A DNA stretch of 36,496 bases from Haloplasmatales bacterium 4B (GTDB taxonomy: Bacteria; Bacillota_I; Bacilli_A; Haloplasmatales; Haloplasmataceae): NCBI GenBank assembly GCA_003586005.1, contig NSKI01000023.1, positions 1-36,496 of the forward strand. The letters are read 5' to 3'. The notes under the pieces were generated by a model. That model had not been told where the DNA came from. It saw only the letters and a list, made by a program, of their open reading frames with translations, and did no database searches. Each line of letters opens with the position of its first letter. Position 1 is the first letter of the stretch. Positions 15,596 to 25,223 of the stretch are shown one piece after another. The translations under genes and the position numbers were made by a program.

Positions 15596-17140
15596 CTAAA
15601 GTACAGGAGCTTTTATACCAAGCTCATCACAGTATTTCTTAATTTCTTTATCTATTTCAACCATTTCTTTATCAATTTCGATAATTTTATTTGCTACTTC
15701 TTCTAAATCAATTTCCTCTTCTTCCTCAAATGTATCTATATATCGTGGAATATTTAAGTTATAATCATTTTCTCTAATTTCATCAAGTGATACAGGTCTA
15801 GAATACTTTTCAATTTCTTGACGTTTTTCATATGCTTCAACAATTTTTAATACGTGTTCATCTATAAGCTTATTTTGAGTTTTAACTTTTACATAGTTGT
15901 TAGAAGCATCGATAAACATTACATTACTATCTTTTTCTCTACATTTCTTAAAGACTAAAATACAAGTTGGAATACTTGTTCCAAAAAACATATTTTGAGG
16001 TAATCCAATTACTGCATCCAAATAGTTTTTTTCTTCAATTAAATACTTTCTAATTACCCCTTCTGCTGCTCCCCTAAATAATACACCATGAGGTAAAACA
16101 ATCGCCATCGTACCATTTTCATCTAATTGATAAATCATATGTTGTACAAATGCAAAGTCAGCTTTTGAACTAGGTGCTAATTTCCCATAAGGACTAAAAC
16201 GTTCATCACTTAATTTTAAATCATCCGCATTCCACTTAATAGAATATGGTGGATTAGCTACAACTGCTTCAAACTTCTTATTTAAATGATATGGCTCCTC
16301 TAAAGTATCACCTTGTTCAATATGAAAATCTTTAAAACTTACATTGTGAAGAATCATATTCATACGAGCTAAGTTGTAAGTCGTTGTATTTAATTCTTGC
16401 CCATAAAAGTCAGTTACTTTTGCTTCTTTCGCTACTCGTAACAGTAATGATCCAGATCCACAGGTCGGGTCATACACACTTTTAAGTCTTCCTTTTCCTA
16501 ACGTAACGATTTTAGCCATTATTTTAGATACTTGTTGTGGTGTATAAAACTCTCCAGCTTTTTTACCTGCACTACTTGCGAACTGTCCAATCAGATATTC
16601 ATATGCATCACCTAAAATATCTGATTCAACGTCATTAAACTTAAAGTCTATTTCTTCTAAATGTTTGACTACTTCTGAAATTAACTTATTCTTTTGAACT
16701 ACTGTTTTACCAAGTTTTGAGTTAATTAAATCAACATCTTCAAATAATCCAGCAAATCCATCTTCACTATCTCTACCTAATGTTGATTCTTCTACATATT
16801 TAAATGCTCTACCAAGATCTTCAATAATCATTTCACGATTAACTGCTCTTTGAGCTAGTTTTCTAAATAAATATTTAGGTTCAATAAAGTAACCTAAAGT
16901 ATCTAATAGTTCTTCTCTTAGTTCTACGATTAGTTCTTCATCTTCAATAGCCTCAATAAAGGTTACACCATCTGCCTCTAATTCTCTATTAGCTACCTCT
17001 TCAACTTTTTCTGATAAATATTTATAGAAGATTAAACCAAGGATATAATCACGAAATTCATCAGCACCCATATTACCTCTAAGTTCATTAGCGATTGCCC
17101 ATAGTTTAGTTTCTAGTATTTTTCTTTGATTTTCAGTCAT
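15596..17140 (-). CDS. hsdM: Type I restriction-modification DNA methyltransferase subunit
   Basis: This 514-residue N6-adenine methyltransferase protects host DNA and forms the core of the complex. The N-terminal HsdM_N helical domain begins at about residue 3. Motif I is DPTCGSG (224-230), motif IV is NPPY (296-299), and GEFYTPQQVSKIM is the usual linker before motif I. The acidic C-terminal coil (EEEEEIDLEEVANKIIEIDKE) fits contact with HsdS. The length is normal. It follows hsdR by 12 bases and has GGAGTGG seven bases before the ATG. All catalytic residues are present. Confidence 0.95.
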   Translation of the reverse strand: MTENQRKILETKLWAIANELRGNMGADEFRDYILGLIFYKYLSEKVEEVANRELEADGVTFIEAIEDEELIVELREELLDTLGYFIEPKYLFRKLAQRAVNREMIIEDLGRAFKYVEESTLGRDSEDGFAGLFEDVDLINSKLGKTVVQKNKLISEVVKHLEEIDFKFNDVESDILGDAYEYLIGQFASSAGKKAGEFYTPQQVSKIMAKIVTLGKGRLKSVYDPTCGSGSLLLRVAKEAKVTDFYGQELNTTTYNLARMNMILHNVSFKDFHIEQGDTLEEPYHLNKKFEAVVANPPYSIKWNADDLKLSDERFSPYGKLAPSSKADFAFVQHMIYQLDENGTMAIVLPHGVLFRGAAEGVIRKYLIEEKNYLDAVIGLPQNMFFGTSIPTCILVFKKCREKDSNVMFIDASNNYVKVKTQNKLIDEHVLKIVEAYEKRQEIEKYSRPVSLDEIRENDYNLNIPRYIDTFEEEEEIDLEEVANKIIEIDKEMVEIDKEIKKYCDELGIKAPVL

Positions 17141-17152
17141 TAATAACCACTC

Positions 17153-19999
17153 CTACCAAGTAAATTTCTCTACAAAATTCTTAATAATATCAATAATTTC
17201 ATTTATCTTTCTTCTTCTAGCTTTTAGATGACTTTCTCCATCAAACATATCCACACCAGGTATTAATTCATTTAATGATTTTTTAATCAAAGGTTTATTT
17301 ATTTTCTGTGAATATTCATAATCACTAATAATCTTTTTAAAGACATCTTCTTTCAAATTGTTTTCAACAACAATTTGTGCTAAAACTTCTACTTTTTTCG
17401 CATTCATATACAACTCAAATTCTTCATCTATTGCACAACCCTCGGTAAAGTTCGTTGCATGAATAAATTCTTCAATTAATTCTTTCTTAGAACGAAGATT
17501 CTCTGTATCCATTTGTTTTAGAATAAACTTAATCTCTTTTTCGAAGTTTTCACTTCCACTATTCAAGTTACCTAATAAATTTAGAATATAATCAACATTA
17601 ATATGATCTTTTCTTAATAAAGCAATCTCAAAATCGATATCTGATAAAATCGATTCTGCTTTTCCAGTTTCTCTTGATTTGATCAAATCATATATTTCAA
17701 AATACTTACTTTTGTATTCAACAAATAATTCATCATTAATTATTAAATCATTGAATGAGAAATCCACAAATGAATCTAGTATATTGATTCCTCTTACCAC
17801 ATTTCTAAACAGACGCACAAATTCTGCTTTTTGTGCTTCAGATTGAAGCTGATTGACTTCATCTGGTGAAGCTATAAAATCTAGTAACTCTCTAATCTGC
17901 TGATTGGTTTGTTCTACGTATTCTTCATAAGTCTTCCATAAGACAGCCTCTACCGCATTGGAATCTGAGAATAATTCAATTGCTTCATTTGTTTTTTTAT
18001 ATAAGTTTCTAAAATTAACGATGTTTCCAAATGATTTTAAATCATTTAAGATTCGATTTGTTCTTGAATAAGCTTGAATCAAACCATGATATCTTAGATT
18101 TTTATCTGTATATAATGTATTTAAATAAACACTGTCAAATCCCGTTAAGAACATATCAACAACAAGAAGGATATCAATTTTGCGTTCTTTTACTTTCTTA
18201 GAAATATCAACATAATAAGCATTAAAACCATTAAAACGATTTAAATCATGATTTTCACCAAACATTTTATTATAATCTTTTACATATTGATCCAGTTTCT
18301 CCCTTGAGTGAGCTTGACTTACTGGATTTCCTTCTGTATCAAAATTACCATCAATATCTGAAAGATCTTCATTCGCTCCGTTAGTAAAGATTGTGGCAAT
18401 CTTTAAATTATGATCCTTACGTTTAAAGATATCATAATACTGAATTAAATTCTTCACAGAACTTACCGTAAACATCGCTGTAAAATGGCGGTTTTTTGTT
18501 TTAAAGTCATGTATCTTTAGAATGTGATCGACAATTAGTTCTAAACGTTCTTCACTATCAAATACTTCTTGTTTATTAATTCCTGGAACATCTATATCAT
18601 CATAATCCTTATCTCTTCCTGTTTCTTCTTCAATAAAATCTTTATTTGTAAAGGTTCTCAAGTATTCAACACTAAACCCTAAAACATTATCATCTGCAAT
18701 TGCATCTTTAATAATGTAACTATGGAGCCTTTCCCCAAACAACATTTGCGTTGTCTTTCCTTCAATTGAATTCACCGCAAAAATTGGTGTTCCTGTAAAC
18801 CCAAAAAACTGTTTATTCGTAAAGTACTTATTAATGCGATGATGAGAATCACCAAATTGTGATCGGTGACACTCATCAAAGATAAACACCATACGTTTAT
18901 CTTTTACTGATTCCATTCCTTTAAGATACTTTTCATTTCTAACAAGGTTGTTTAATTTTTGAATTGTTGTAATTAAAATACGAGTTTTAGTATCTTTTAG
19001 TTGCTTATATAATTGATCTGTATTACGTGTTGAACTAACTGATCCAGGAGAAAAAGATTCAAATTCTTTCATCGTATTAAAATCTAAATCTTTTCTATCT
19101 ACACAGAAAATAACTTTATCAATATCTTTATGTGTTGCAAGTATTTGACTTGCTTTAAAGGATGTTAATGTTTTCCCAGAACCAGTTGTATGCCAAATAT
19201 AGCCATTTTTCATCGCATTACTTTCAACATTTTTAATAATTTCTTCTACCGCGTAATATTGATATGGTCTTAACACCATTAAGGCATTTGCGGTTTCATT
19301 TAAAACGATATATTTCGTAATCATTTTTGATAAATGACATTTCTCTAAAAAATGTTCTGTAAACTCCGATAATCTTGAATATTTATTATTTTCAATATCA
19401 GTCCAATAAAAAGTTTGTTTATAGTTTAGTTCTTTATTATTTGAGAAATATTTTGTATCTACACCATTACTTATCACAAATAACTGTAGATATTGAAACA
19501 ATCCATTATAGGAGTGTCTATGATATCGGCAAATCTGATTAAATGCTTCCTTTAATTCCATACCTTTACGCTTCAATTCAATTTGAACCAAAGGTAGCCC
19601 ATTAATTAAAATCGTTACATCGTATCGATTTTCATACATTCCAAGAATTGTAATTTGGTTAGAAACCTGAAAAAGATTCTGACACCATTTATCAGAATTT
19701 ATAAAACTAATATAACAAACTTCTCCATTATCTAAAATTAAATCTAATCCAGCTCTTAGTTTCTTGGCCTTTTCAAATTTTGATCCACCAGATAAATGAT
19801 TCATGATTTTATCAAATTCATTATTAGTGAATTCAGTTACTCCACAAAGCAATAATTTTTCAGAATTATGTTGTTCTAACTGATATTTAAAATTCTTTTC
19901 AAGTTCATTTTCATCTTTAAATTTGATTCTTTTATAACCATTTGATAATAAATCTTTAATCAAATTTTCTTCTAAAACTGCCTCTGCTTGAATTGTCAT
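17153..19999 (-). CDS. hsdR: Type I restriction endonuclease subunit (translocase-nuclease)
   Basis: This 948-residue motor subunit cleaves DNA lacking the host methylation. The N-terminal PD-(D/E)XK nuclease is seen in RYDVTILINGLPLVQIELKRK (Asp127, Glu141-x-Lys143). The helicase motor has Walker A TTGSGKT (271-277), DECH (375-378), FGFTGTPIF (motif III) and, later, DMFLTGFDSVYLNTLY and QAYSRTNRI (motifs V-VI). The length and motifs place it with the EcoR124I-like group. The ATG follows GGGGTGATGTGAG. It leads the hsdR-hsdM-hsdS operon and is preceded by an extended -10 promoter. No frameshift is visible, so the system appears functional. Confidence 0.95.
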   Translation of the reverse strand: MTIQAEAVLEENLIKDLLSNGYKRIKFKDENELEKNFKYQLEQHNSEKLLLCGVTEFTNNEFDKIMNHLSGGSKFEKAKKLRAGLDLILDNGEVCYISFINSDKWCQNLFQVSNQITILGMYENRYDVTILINGLPLVQIELKRKGMELKEAFNQICRYHRHSYNGLFQYLQLFVISNGVDTKYFSNNKELNYKQTFYWTDIENNKYSRLSEFTEHFLEKCHLSKMITKYIVLNETANALMVLRPYQYYAVEEIIKNVESNAMKNGYIWHTTGSGKTLTSFKASQILATHKDIDKVIFCVDRKDLDFNTMKEFESFSPGSVSSTRNTDQLYKQLKDTKTRILITTIQKLNNLVRNEKYLKGMESVKDKRMVFIFDECHRSQFGDSHHRINKYFTNKQFFGFTGTPIFAVNSIEGKTTQMLFGERLHSYIIKDAIADDNVLGFSVEYLRTFTNKDFIEEETGRDKDYDDIDVPGINKQEVFDSEERLELIVDHILKIHDFKTKNRHFTAMFTVSSVKNLIQYYDIFKRKDHNLKIATIFTNGANEDLSDIDGNFDTEGNPVSQAHSREKLDQYVKDYNKMFGENHDLNRFNGFNAYYVDISKKVKERKIDILLVVDMFLTGFDSVYLNTLYTDKNLRYHGLIQAYSRTNRILNDLKSFGNIVNFRNLYKKTNEAIELFSDSNAVEAVLWKTYEEYVEQTNQQIRELLDFIASPDEVNQLQSEAQKAEFVRLFRNVVRGINILDSFVDFSFNDLIINDELFVEYKSKYFEIYDLIKSRETGKAESILSDIDFEIALLRKDHINVDYILNLLGNLNSGSENFEKEIKFILKQMDTENLRSKKELIEEFIHATNFTEGCAIDEEFELYMNAKKVEVLAQIVVENNLKEDVFKKIISDYEYSQKINKPLIKKSLNELIPGVDMFDGESHLKARRRKINEIIDIIKNFVEKFTW

Positions 20000-20025
20000 C
20001 TCACATCACCCCACAAAAATCTATT

Positions 20026-20037
20026 TTTATTGTATCA
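20026..20037 (-). promoter_or_regulatory. Extended -10 promoter of hsdRMS
   Basis: On the minus strand TGATACAAT (TG-n-TACAAT, with the hexamer at 20034-20029) lies about 30 bases before the hsdR start. No strong -35 box is visible, as is usual for extended -10 promoters. Confidence 0.45.
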
Positions 20038-20072
20038 AATAATGACAAAAAATAGAAGTACTATTCATTTTT

Positions 20073-21308
20073 TTACAATAGAGAAATCGGGCATAACCAA
20101 GTGTTTTTATTTAATGGTGTAATTCTATCTACCATGCAAATAACAATTCCTGTTTCAATATTTAATTTAAACTTCTTTAAAACATTATAATTTTTATCAG
20201 CATTTGTAGGATAAAAAATCTTTTTAATTTCAACAGGATAAATTTTATCTCCTTCAATAAAAAGTAAATCGATTTCTTTTTGATCAAAATCACGATAATA
20301 ATATAGATTCAACATCTTTCCAGAGTTGTAATAACTCTTTACTATTTCACTGATGACATAGGTTTCTAAATAGGCGCCATCCATAGCTCCGTTTTCCAAT
20401 AATTCAGGTGTTGGCCATTTCGCTAAAAACGCGCACAAACCTGTATCCATAAAATATAGTTTAGGAGTTTTGACAAGTCTTTTTGAGGCTTTATTGTTAT
20501 AAGGTTGGAGTAAAAAGATAATCCCGGTTGACACTAATATGGATGTCCAGTTTTTTATGGTAGGAGCTGAAACGCCAATCACTTTCGAAGCGTCAGCATA
20601 ATTTAACTCTTGAGCAGTTCTTGCAGCCAAATATGTTAAATAATTATAAAAGGCAATTTCATTTCCCACCTGTGACAAATCCTTAATATCTCTATCTAAA
20701 TATGTTCTTAAATAGTTGTTATAATATTCTTCTCTATCAAGATTATTAACGATTAATTTAGGCATGCCACCTTTAAAGATATTTTCATAAATCTGGTGAA
20801 CATCCTTTTTTATCATTACATTCTCTCTTAATTTTAATTGTTCTAAAGACGGATGAAAATAGTCAACATCTCTTTTCTCTATCTCCGCTGATGATAATCC
20901 TGATAAATCAATAATACCAACACGCCCTGCTAGAGATTCGCTCACATTTTTCATCATTTTAAATTGTTGTGAACCTGTAAGCCAAAACATCCCATTTGTT
21001 TCTTCATTATTTAGTGCTTTTTGATCAACAATTAATTTAATGACTGGCAATAAATCAGGAGCATATTGAAATTCATCAATCACAAGAGGATATCCATGTG
21101 ATTGAATAAACAGCATCGGATCTTCAATTGCCAATCTTTTTTCATTTGGGTCATCCAAACTAACCATTTTCCGATTCGGTTGTTTTATCTTATTTATCAT
21201 GGTCGATTTTCCTACCTGTCTTGGACCACACACCATGACAATAGGATAAGTTTTGTTTATTTTCAAAACTCTTCTCTCTGCTAATCGGGGTAAATACACA
21301 ATCATCAT
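20073..21308 (-). CDS. AAA ATPase with C-terminal DUF4143 domain
   Basis: This protein of up to 411 residues belongs to the widespread ATPase + DUF4143 family. Walker A is GPRQVGKST (28-36), Walker B is LVIDEFQYAPD, and sensor 1 is FWLTGSQQF. A winged-helix stretch (YADASKVIGVSAPTIKNWTSIL) precedes DUF4143, which ends in a nuclease-like EIDLLFIEGDKIYPVEIKK (Asp347, Glu360-x-Lys362). GGAG lies directly before the two ATGs and nine bases before the GTG that encodes residue 4, so the GTG at 21299 may be the true start. Its role is not established; members often sit in defence or mobile regions. It has its own spacer and may be independent of hsdRMS. Confidence 0.85.
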   Translation of the reverse strand: MMIVYLPRLAERRVLKINKTYPIVMVCGPRQVGKSTMINKIKQPNRKMVSLDDPNEKRLAIEDPMLFIQSHGYPLVIDEFQYAPDLLPVIKLIVDQKALNNEETNGMFWLTGSQQFKMMKNVSESLAGRVGIIDLSGLSSAEIEKRDVDYFHPSLEQLKLRENVMIKKDVHQIYENIFKGGMPKLIVNNLDREEYYNNYLRTYLDRDIKDLSQVGNEIAFYNYLTYLAARTAQELNYADASKVIGVSAPTIKNWTSILVSTGIIFLLQPYNNKASKRLVKTPKLYFMDTGLCAFLAKWPTPELLENGAMDGAYLETYVISEIVKSYYNSGKMLNLYYYRDFDQKEIDLLFIEGDKIYPVEIKKIFYPTNADKNYNVLKKFKLNIETGIVICMVDRITPLNKNTWLCPISLL

Positions 21309-21694
21309 CTCCGTAAAAAATAAAGTATAACTTTATTATACACGATTTTGATTTATTAGCAACTACAATATCTACAAGATTTAAAAATTCTAAATTTAAA
21401 TTATTACTCATACCCCTTAAGTTAGTTGCTTTCCTATTCAATCAATAAAAAGTACGTTAATCTTTTTTGTCATATAATTGTTATTGCCAAATAATCCATC
21501 ACAATAATTCCTATATATAAAAAATACTCAATCAAAATTGCTTGAGTATTTATAACAATTCAATAAACAAAAATCTCTTAATTATTCATTTATATCGATA
21601 ATTTTTGACCTTGTGAAATATGATTCCATTCTGCCTTTCCAGAATTATTTACTATAAATAATCATTAATAATTCTCTTTTAGATAGACAAATAT
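21309..21694. other. Spacer with a possible gene scrap
   Basis: There is no intact gene. On the minus strand near 21595-21645 a short piece reads SGKAEWNHISQGQKLSI and stops, which faintly recalls the end of a LysM repeat. It is too short to call. The terminator at 21522-21551 is the clear feature. Confidence 0.3.
21522..21551 (-). terminator. Rho-independent terminator
   Basis: AAATACTCAA pairs perfectly with TTGAGTATTT around ten bases, and on the minus strand the stem runs into TTTTTTA. It separates the dtd relic and nuclease genes upstream from the DUF4143 ATPase. Confidence 0.7.
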
Positions 21695-21956
21695 TTAGCT
21701 ATTTTTACTATCTATTATGATTGTTACTGGTCCATCATTAATTAATGAAACTTCCATCATTGCACCAAATATTCCTGTTTTTACTTTAACATTTTCATTT
21801 CTTATTTTTTCATTGAGTTCTTCATATAATTTTTTTGCTTGTTCAGGTCTAGCTGCATTGATAAAACTAGGACGATTACCTTTACTTGTATCTCCATATA
21901 AAGTGAAGTGTGTTTTTTTAGGGACAAGAATGCAACATATTATGTCATTTAAAAGT
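21695..21956 (-). pseudogene. dtd: C-terminal fragment of D-aminoacyl-tRNA deacylase
   Basis: The minus strand reads [20 protein letters not shown], then [20 protein letters not shown], and finally [20 protein letters not shown] with a stop at 21695. This is the second half of Dtd, including the F.LYGDT.KG.RPSF block and the G.FGAMM.V.L.NDGPVT motif near the C-terminus. The first half is missing: upstream the frame degrades (ILVPKK in place of the usual VVSQ) and meets a stop. The surviving part has no internal stop. It is a housekeeping gene fragment captured in or cut by the island. Confidence 0.85.
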
Positions 21957-22095
21957 TAATAAAGTTAATAACATTATTTTCATTGTGTATGTTTAGATAA
22001 AAATCATCAACTACCTCAAAGTTTGAATTAAAAAATTCTTTTATACTTATTTTTGAGAAATCAGATTGTTTAGTTGTATCGAGTTCAACTTTCAA
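21949..22095 (-). CDS. Possible 48-aa protein downstream of the HNH gene
   Basis: An open frame from a TTG (22095) reads [20 protein letters not shown], then [20 protein letters not shown], and ends at TAA. It is acidic and has protein-like periodicity. It begins 24 bases after the stop of the HNH-type gene and overlaps the dtd relic. It may be a real small protein, or the tail of a gene broken when the dtd fragment was joined here. There is no good ribosome binding site. Confidence 0.3.
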   Translation of the reverse strand: MKVELDTTKQSDFSKISIKEFFNSNFEVVDDFYLNIHNENNVINFINF

Positions 22096-22118
22096 TATAT
22101 ATAAGTATTAGTCATTTA

Positions 22119-22850
22119 TTACTTTCTCCATCCTTTTTCGTAATTTATAGAATGTATTCTATTTTTATCATTTATAACTAAGAAAGGTTCATTATTTATC
22201 ATCATGAAAGGCCCTTGATTTTTATGGGTATTAACTAAAATTGGATATTCTAACTTTTTATCAATAAAGCTTAATTTTTCCAATGGAATCCTATTATAAG
22301 CATTAAAATCAAGTATAATTTTATAAGCGTCATGTATAACAATATTATAATCACAATTATATAATAACTTTGCTGCAATAACTGGTATTAATTTTTCGTT
22401 ATTTACTTCATATATTTCTGCATTAAAGCCCATCGTAATTTGATAATAATTAGTTGAGAAATCCTTGAAGATACTTAAAGCAACATATTCGCGAAATTTA
22501 TCAATTTGTTGGTCAATTTGAAAGCCTTTTGCTTTATTTAATGAATTCGGTAAAAATTCTAAATTAGTTATTCTACAATCAAAACCATTATTTTTTATAT
22601 GATCAATTACAAAGTTTTTGGAATACATATCTTTTACTACTTCTTCTCCGTACCATTTTTCCATAATAAATCTATGTAGGTATTTCTTTAATTTATTGGA
22701 AAACAAGTAATCACCTTTTTGTGTCCAAGTAAGATTTATTAACTCTTCATAATAATCCTCTCGATATGTAGTAAACCCTAATTTAGGCCAACTTTCTCGA
22801 TATATATATACAGTATCATCATGTACTTCAAACTTATTTAAACTCCCCAT
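22119..22850 (-). CDS. HNH-type nuclease domain protein
   Basis: This 243-residue protein contains a phage-like HNH motif at about residues 58-108. It has LHRFIMEKWYG, then VIDHIKNNGFDCRITNLEFL and NSLNKAKG, matching the LHR...VDHI.....NR..NL......N form with His84 as the likely general base. The ~130 residues after it have no recognised fold and may recognise a target or partner. It lies 46 bases after the putative PD-(D/E)XK gene and shares its direction, so both may belong to one operon with the HEPN/Toprim gene. HNH proteins of this shape can be homing nucleases or defence effectors; the context favours defence. Confidence 0.65.
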   Translation of the reverse strand: MGSLNKFEVHDDTVYIYRESWPKLGFTTYREDYYEELINLTWTQKGDYLFSNKLKKYLHRFIMEKWYGEEVVKDMYSKNFVIDHIKNNGFDCRITNLEFLPNSLNKAKGFQIDQQIDKFREYVALSIFKDFSTNYYQITMGFNAEIYEVNNEKLIPVIAAKLLYNCDYNIVIHDAYKIILDFNAYNRIPLEKLSFIDKKLEYPILVNTHKNQGPFMMINNEPFLVINDKNRIHSINYEKGWRK

Positions 22851-22896
22851 TTTATCACCATCTTATTAATATATATTTATTCATATTATTAAACTA

Positions 22897-23943
22897 CTAA
22901 CCAATATAAACTATTTTGTTTCTTAATTTACTTAGAGTCTCTTTCTCCATCTCAATTTTTAAGTCTAAATCAAAAGAAAAAAATCTAGTATTACTATATT
23001 CATTAGCAAACCAATGCAAAAAACATAATCTTTCAATAAAGCTATTGGATAGAATTTTATCTATAAAAGGATTTTCATATATTACCGTTAAGTTTGGGAA
23101 TGATAAAATAGCTGCACTTAAATTTGTTTTCTGTCTAAACCTTCCATTATGCATCATAGTATAAGGTTTAATAGGTGCCTTTTCTTCTAATGTATGTCCT
23201 TCAAATACCGGTGCACCTTTCCAACCATAAAAAGCATACCAAAAAAAGCCTGAAAAAAATTCTCCATTAAATGAACACAATGGCATTAAATATTTCTCAT
23301 CTAATGCTATTCTCCAATATTCATCTTGAAAGTCCAACCATAAAATTTGAGGATTATCTGATATAAGTTGATGTTCGCTTTCTTTAATACCACAAATTCT
23401 GCTTATTGCATTTAACGTTATTGAATCCTCTGGTTTTTTTGGTTCACCAAAAGGTGCTATTTCAATCGTTTCAGATCCAGGTTTATTTGTTTGCAAACGC
23501 CTTTTCTTAAAATCAAATAATAATTTGGCTTGTTCATAATCCATTTGTTTGCTATGTACTTCAATATTTAATGTTTCACTATTATAATTGCAAAGAAATT
23601 CTGGAGTAGGTTTCCCTTTTTTATCAATTGGAACTGGATTCGCATCAATTCCAGTTTCTAGTAGATATCCCAAAGCTCGTATTTCACCCAAAGCAGAAGA
23701 AGAGTGAGAAAAGTCATCTGTATCCAATAATCTATTTTTCAAACTTTTAATCCAATGTATTTGATCCTGATAATATATTTTTTTTAATGCACTATATGTA
23801 TTTACAGATACTAGTTTATCAATATCATCCTCAGGAAACATTACTTTCTTTAAAGGATGTGTTCTTTCTTTATTTTCAAAACACTTTATATTCTTTATTT
23901 CTTCATCACTAAAAATAAGTCCCCAATAATCAGTTATAGACAT
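22897..23943 (-). CDS. Putative PD-(D/E)XK-like protein of the defence island
   Basis: This 348-residue protein is of no family I can name. Residues 80-135 look like a restriction-nuclease core: ALGEIRALGYLLETG (Glu87), then PTPEFLCNY (Glu115 in the usual PD position), then LNIEVHSKQM (Glu128). The motif residue two after Glu128 is His130 instead of Lys, with Lys132 close by, so activity is uncertain. The C-terminal half has aromatic-rich segments (GFFWYAFYGWKG) and no membrane pattern. The ATG is six bases after AGGAGG, an excellent site. It follows the HEPN/Toprim gene by 38 bases, suggesting an operon. The nuclease call is an inference. Confidence 0.45.
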   Translation of the reverse strand: MSITDYWGLIFSDEEIKNIKCFENKERTHPLKKVMFPEDDIDKLVSVNTYSALKKIYYQDQIHWIKSLKNRLLDTDDFSHSSSALGEIRALGYLLETGIDANPVPIDKKGKPTPEFLCNYNSETLNIEVHSKQMDYEQAKLLFDFKKRRLQTNKPGSETIEIAPFGEPKKPEDSITLNAISRICGIKESEHQLISDNPQILWLDFQDEYWRIALDEKYLMPLCSFNGEFFSGFFWYAFYGWKGAPVFEGHTLEEKAPIKPYTMMHNGRFRQKTNLSAAILSFPNLTVIYENPFIDKILSNSFIERLCFLHWFANEYSNTRFFSFDLDLKIEMEKETLSKLRNKIVYIG

Positions 23944-23981
23944 ATTTACCTCCTAAAATTAAAATATAGTATAATTTAAAT

Positions 23982-25199
23982 TTAATGTAATCTTAATTCC
24001 TCAGCTATCCTAAATAGGTGTTCAAAAACTACAATCATGTTTTCAAAGTTATATTTATTAGCAGATTCAATCCCCTTACTAATTGAATCTATTAAAGAAT
24101 CCATGTTTTTATTTATATTTTCTTTATTTTTAATTACTCCTTGATACTTATTAATACTTTCTATATGTCCTTTCCATTCTATAGGATAATAATCTCCATT
24201 TTCATCTTTGAGAATATTATCTGGATAATATAATTCTAAGCTACATGCCATACTATTAATTCTCATATAATCTAGCCCTCCAGGACCCAAAGTAACATAT
24301 AGATTACCTAATGTTAGCGGAGGTAATTTTGTATAGACAATATTTGACGGAAATTTTATATTTTTTAGGTTTCTCATAGCATCTACTGCTGCAGCATCAT
24401 TATCAAATAACCCTATTACCTTCTCTTTTATCCCAGCTCCTATAAAAGCTTTCAAAGTATGAACTAACTGTGACACACTACCACTAGCTTTTGATTTATT
24501 AAAATCCATGAAATAAAATAAGTTACTATATTCTGGAAAAAGTATATTTAAAGTCTTATCTAAAATATAAGTATCTTTTTTTCCTTCAGTTATTACAATG
24601 ATTTTTTCATTATAAAAGCTTTCTTCTATTGTATCTCGATTAATCCAGCCTGAATTATATAATTCTGAAATATCAAAAGTTATTTTATCATCAGATAGTA
24701 AATATTCTAATATAGCTCTAAATATATACCAAAAGTCAATTTCAGTAGTTATACCCCAAAATAATTCCACTCTATCGTAATAATAACTACATGATTTATA
24801 AAAACTTTTTTTCCAGCACTCTTCATTTTCGCATCCTTTTATCTTTTCCTCAATCCCATCTAAACTAAAATTATTTTGCACAATGTTTTTAATAATTTCC
24901 AACCATTCATTAAATGTATATAATTCATAATTTTCATATTCACAATCAAACTCATAAATATCATATATTTTATTTTTTTTATTATCAAATAAAATATTAA
25001 AATTTTTAATATTATAGCCTAAAATATCTAGGTATTTCTTAGCAAAAGTGATTTCTTTTTTGAAGAGAATTATTGTTTCATCTCCTTCAATAATTGTCAT
25101 ATCCCCTATATTAAATAGCCTCATAATACTTTTATCTAAATAGTTTTTTATTGCAACAAACGGAAATTCATTAATTTTTAATTCTGCATAACTACCCAT
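23982..25199 (-). CDS. HEPN/Toprim-type protein
   Basis: This 405-residue protein begins MGSYAELKINEFPFVAIKNY, the hallmark start of the HEPN/Toprim-associated N-terminal domain family. A helical middle part (about 100-190) would be the HEPN-like region, although I see no clear RX4-6H. A Toprim domain follows, with IIVITEGKKDTYILD (Glu205) and VIGLFDNDAAAVDAM (Asp266-x-Asp268), the E and DxD that bind metal in nucleic-acid phosphoryl transfer. It should cut or nick RNA or DNA; members are linked with antiviral islands. GGAGG precedes the ATG by seven bases, and a 12-bp inverted repeat lies just upstream. The family call is firm and the function inferred. Confidence 0.75.
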   Translation of the reverse strand: MGSYAELKINEFPFVAIKNYLDKSIMRLFNIGDMTIIEGDETIILFKKEITFAKKYLDILGYNIKNFNILFDNKKNKIYDIYEFDCEYENYELYTFNEWLEIIKNIVQNNFSLDGIEEKIKGCENEECWKKSFYKSCSYYYDRVELFWGITTEIDFWYIFRAILEYLLSDDKITFDISELYNSGWINRDTIEESFYNEKIIVITEGKKDTYILDKTLNILFPEYSNLFYFMDFNKSKASGSVSQLVHTLKAFIGAGIKEKVIGLFDNDAAAVDAMRNLKNIKFPSNIVYTKLPPLTLGNLYVTLGPGGLDYMRINSMACSLELYYPDNILKDENGDYYPIEWKGHIESINKYQGVIKNKENINKNMDSLIDSISKGIESANKYNFENMIVVFEHLFRIAEELRLH

Positions 25200-25223
25200 A
25201 GGAAACCTCCAAGCAAAATTTTT

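Noticed and set aside
21190-21441. Minus-strand 83-codon frame overlapping the start of the DUF4143 ATPase
   Set aside because: It overlaps the supported gene in another frame and has no motif or ribosome binding site.
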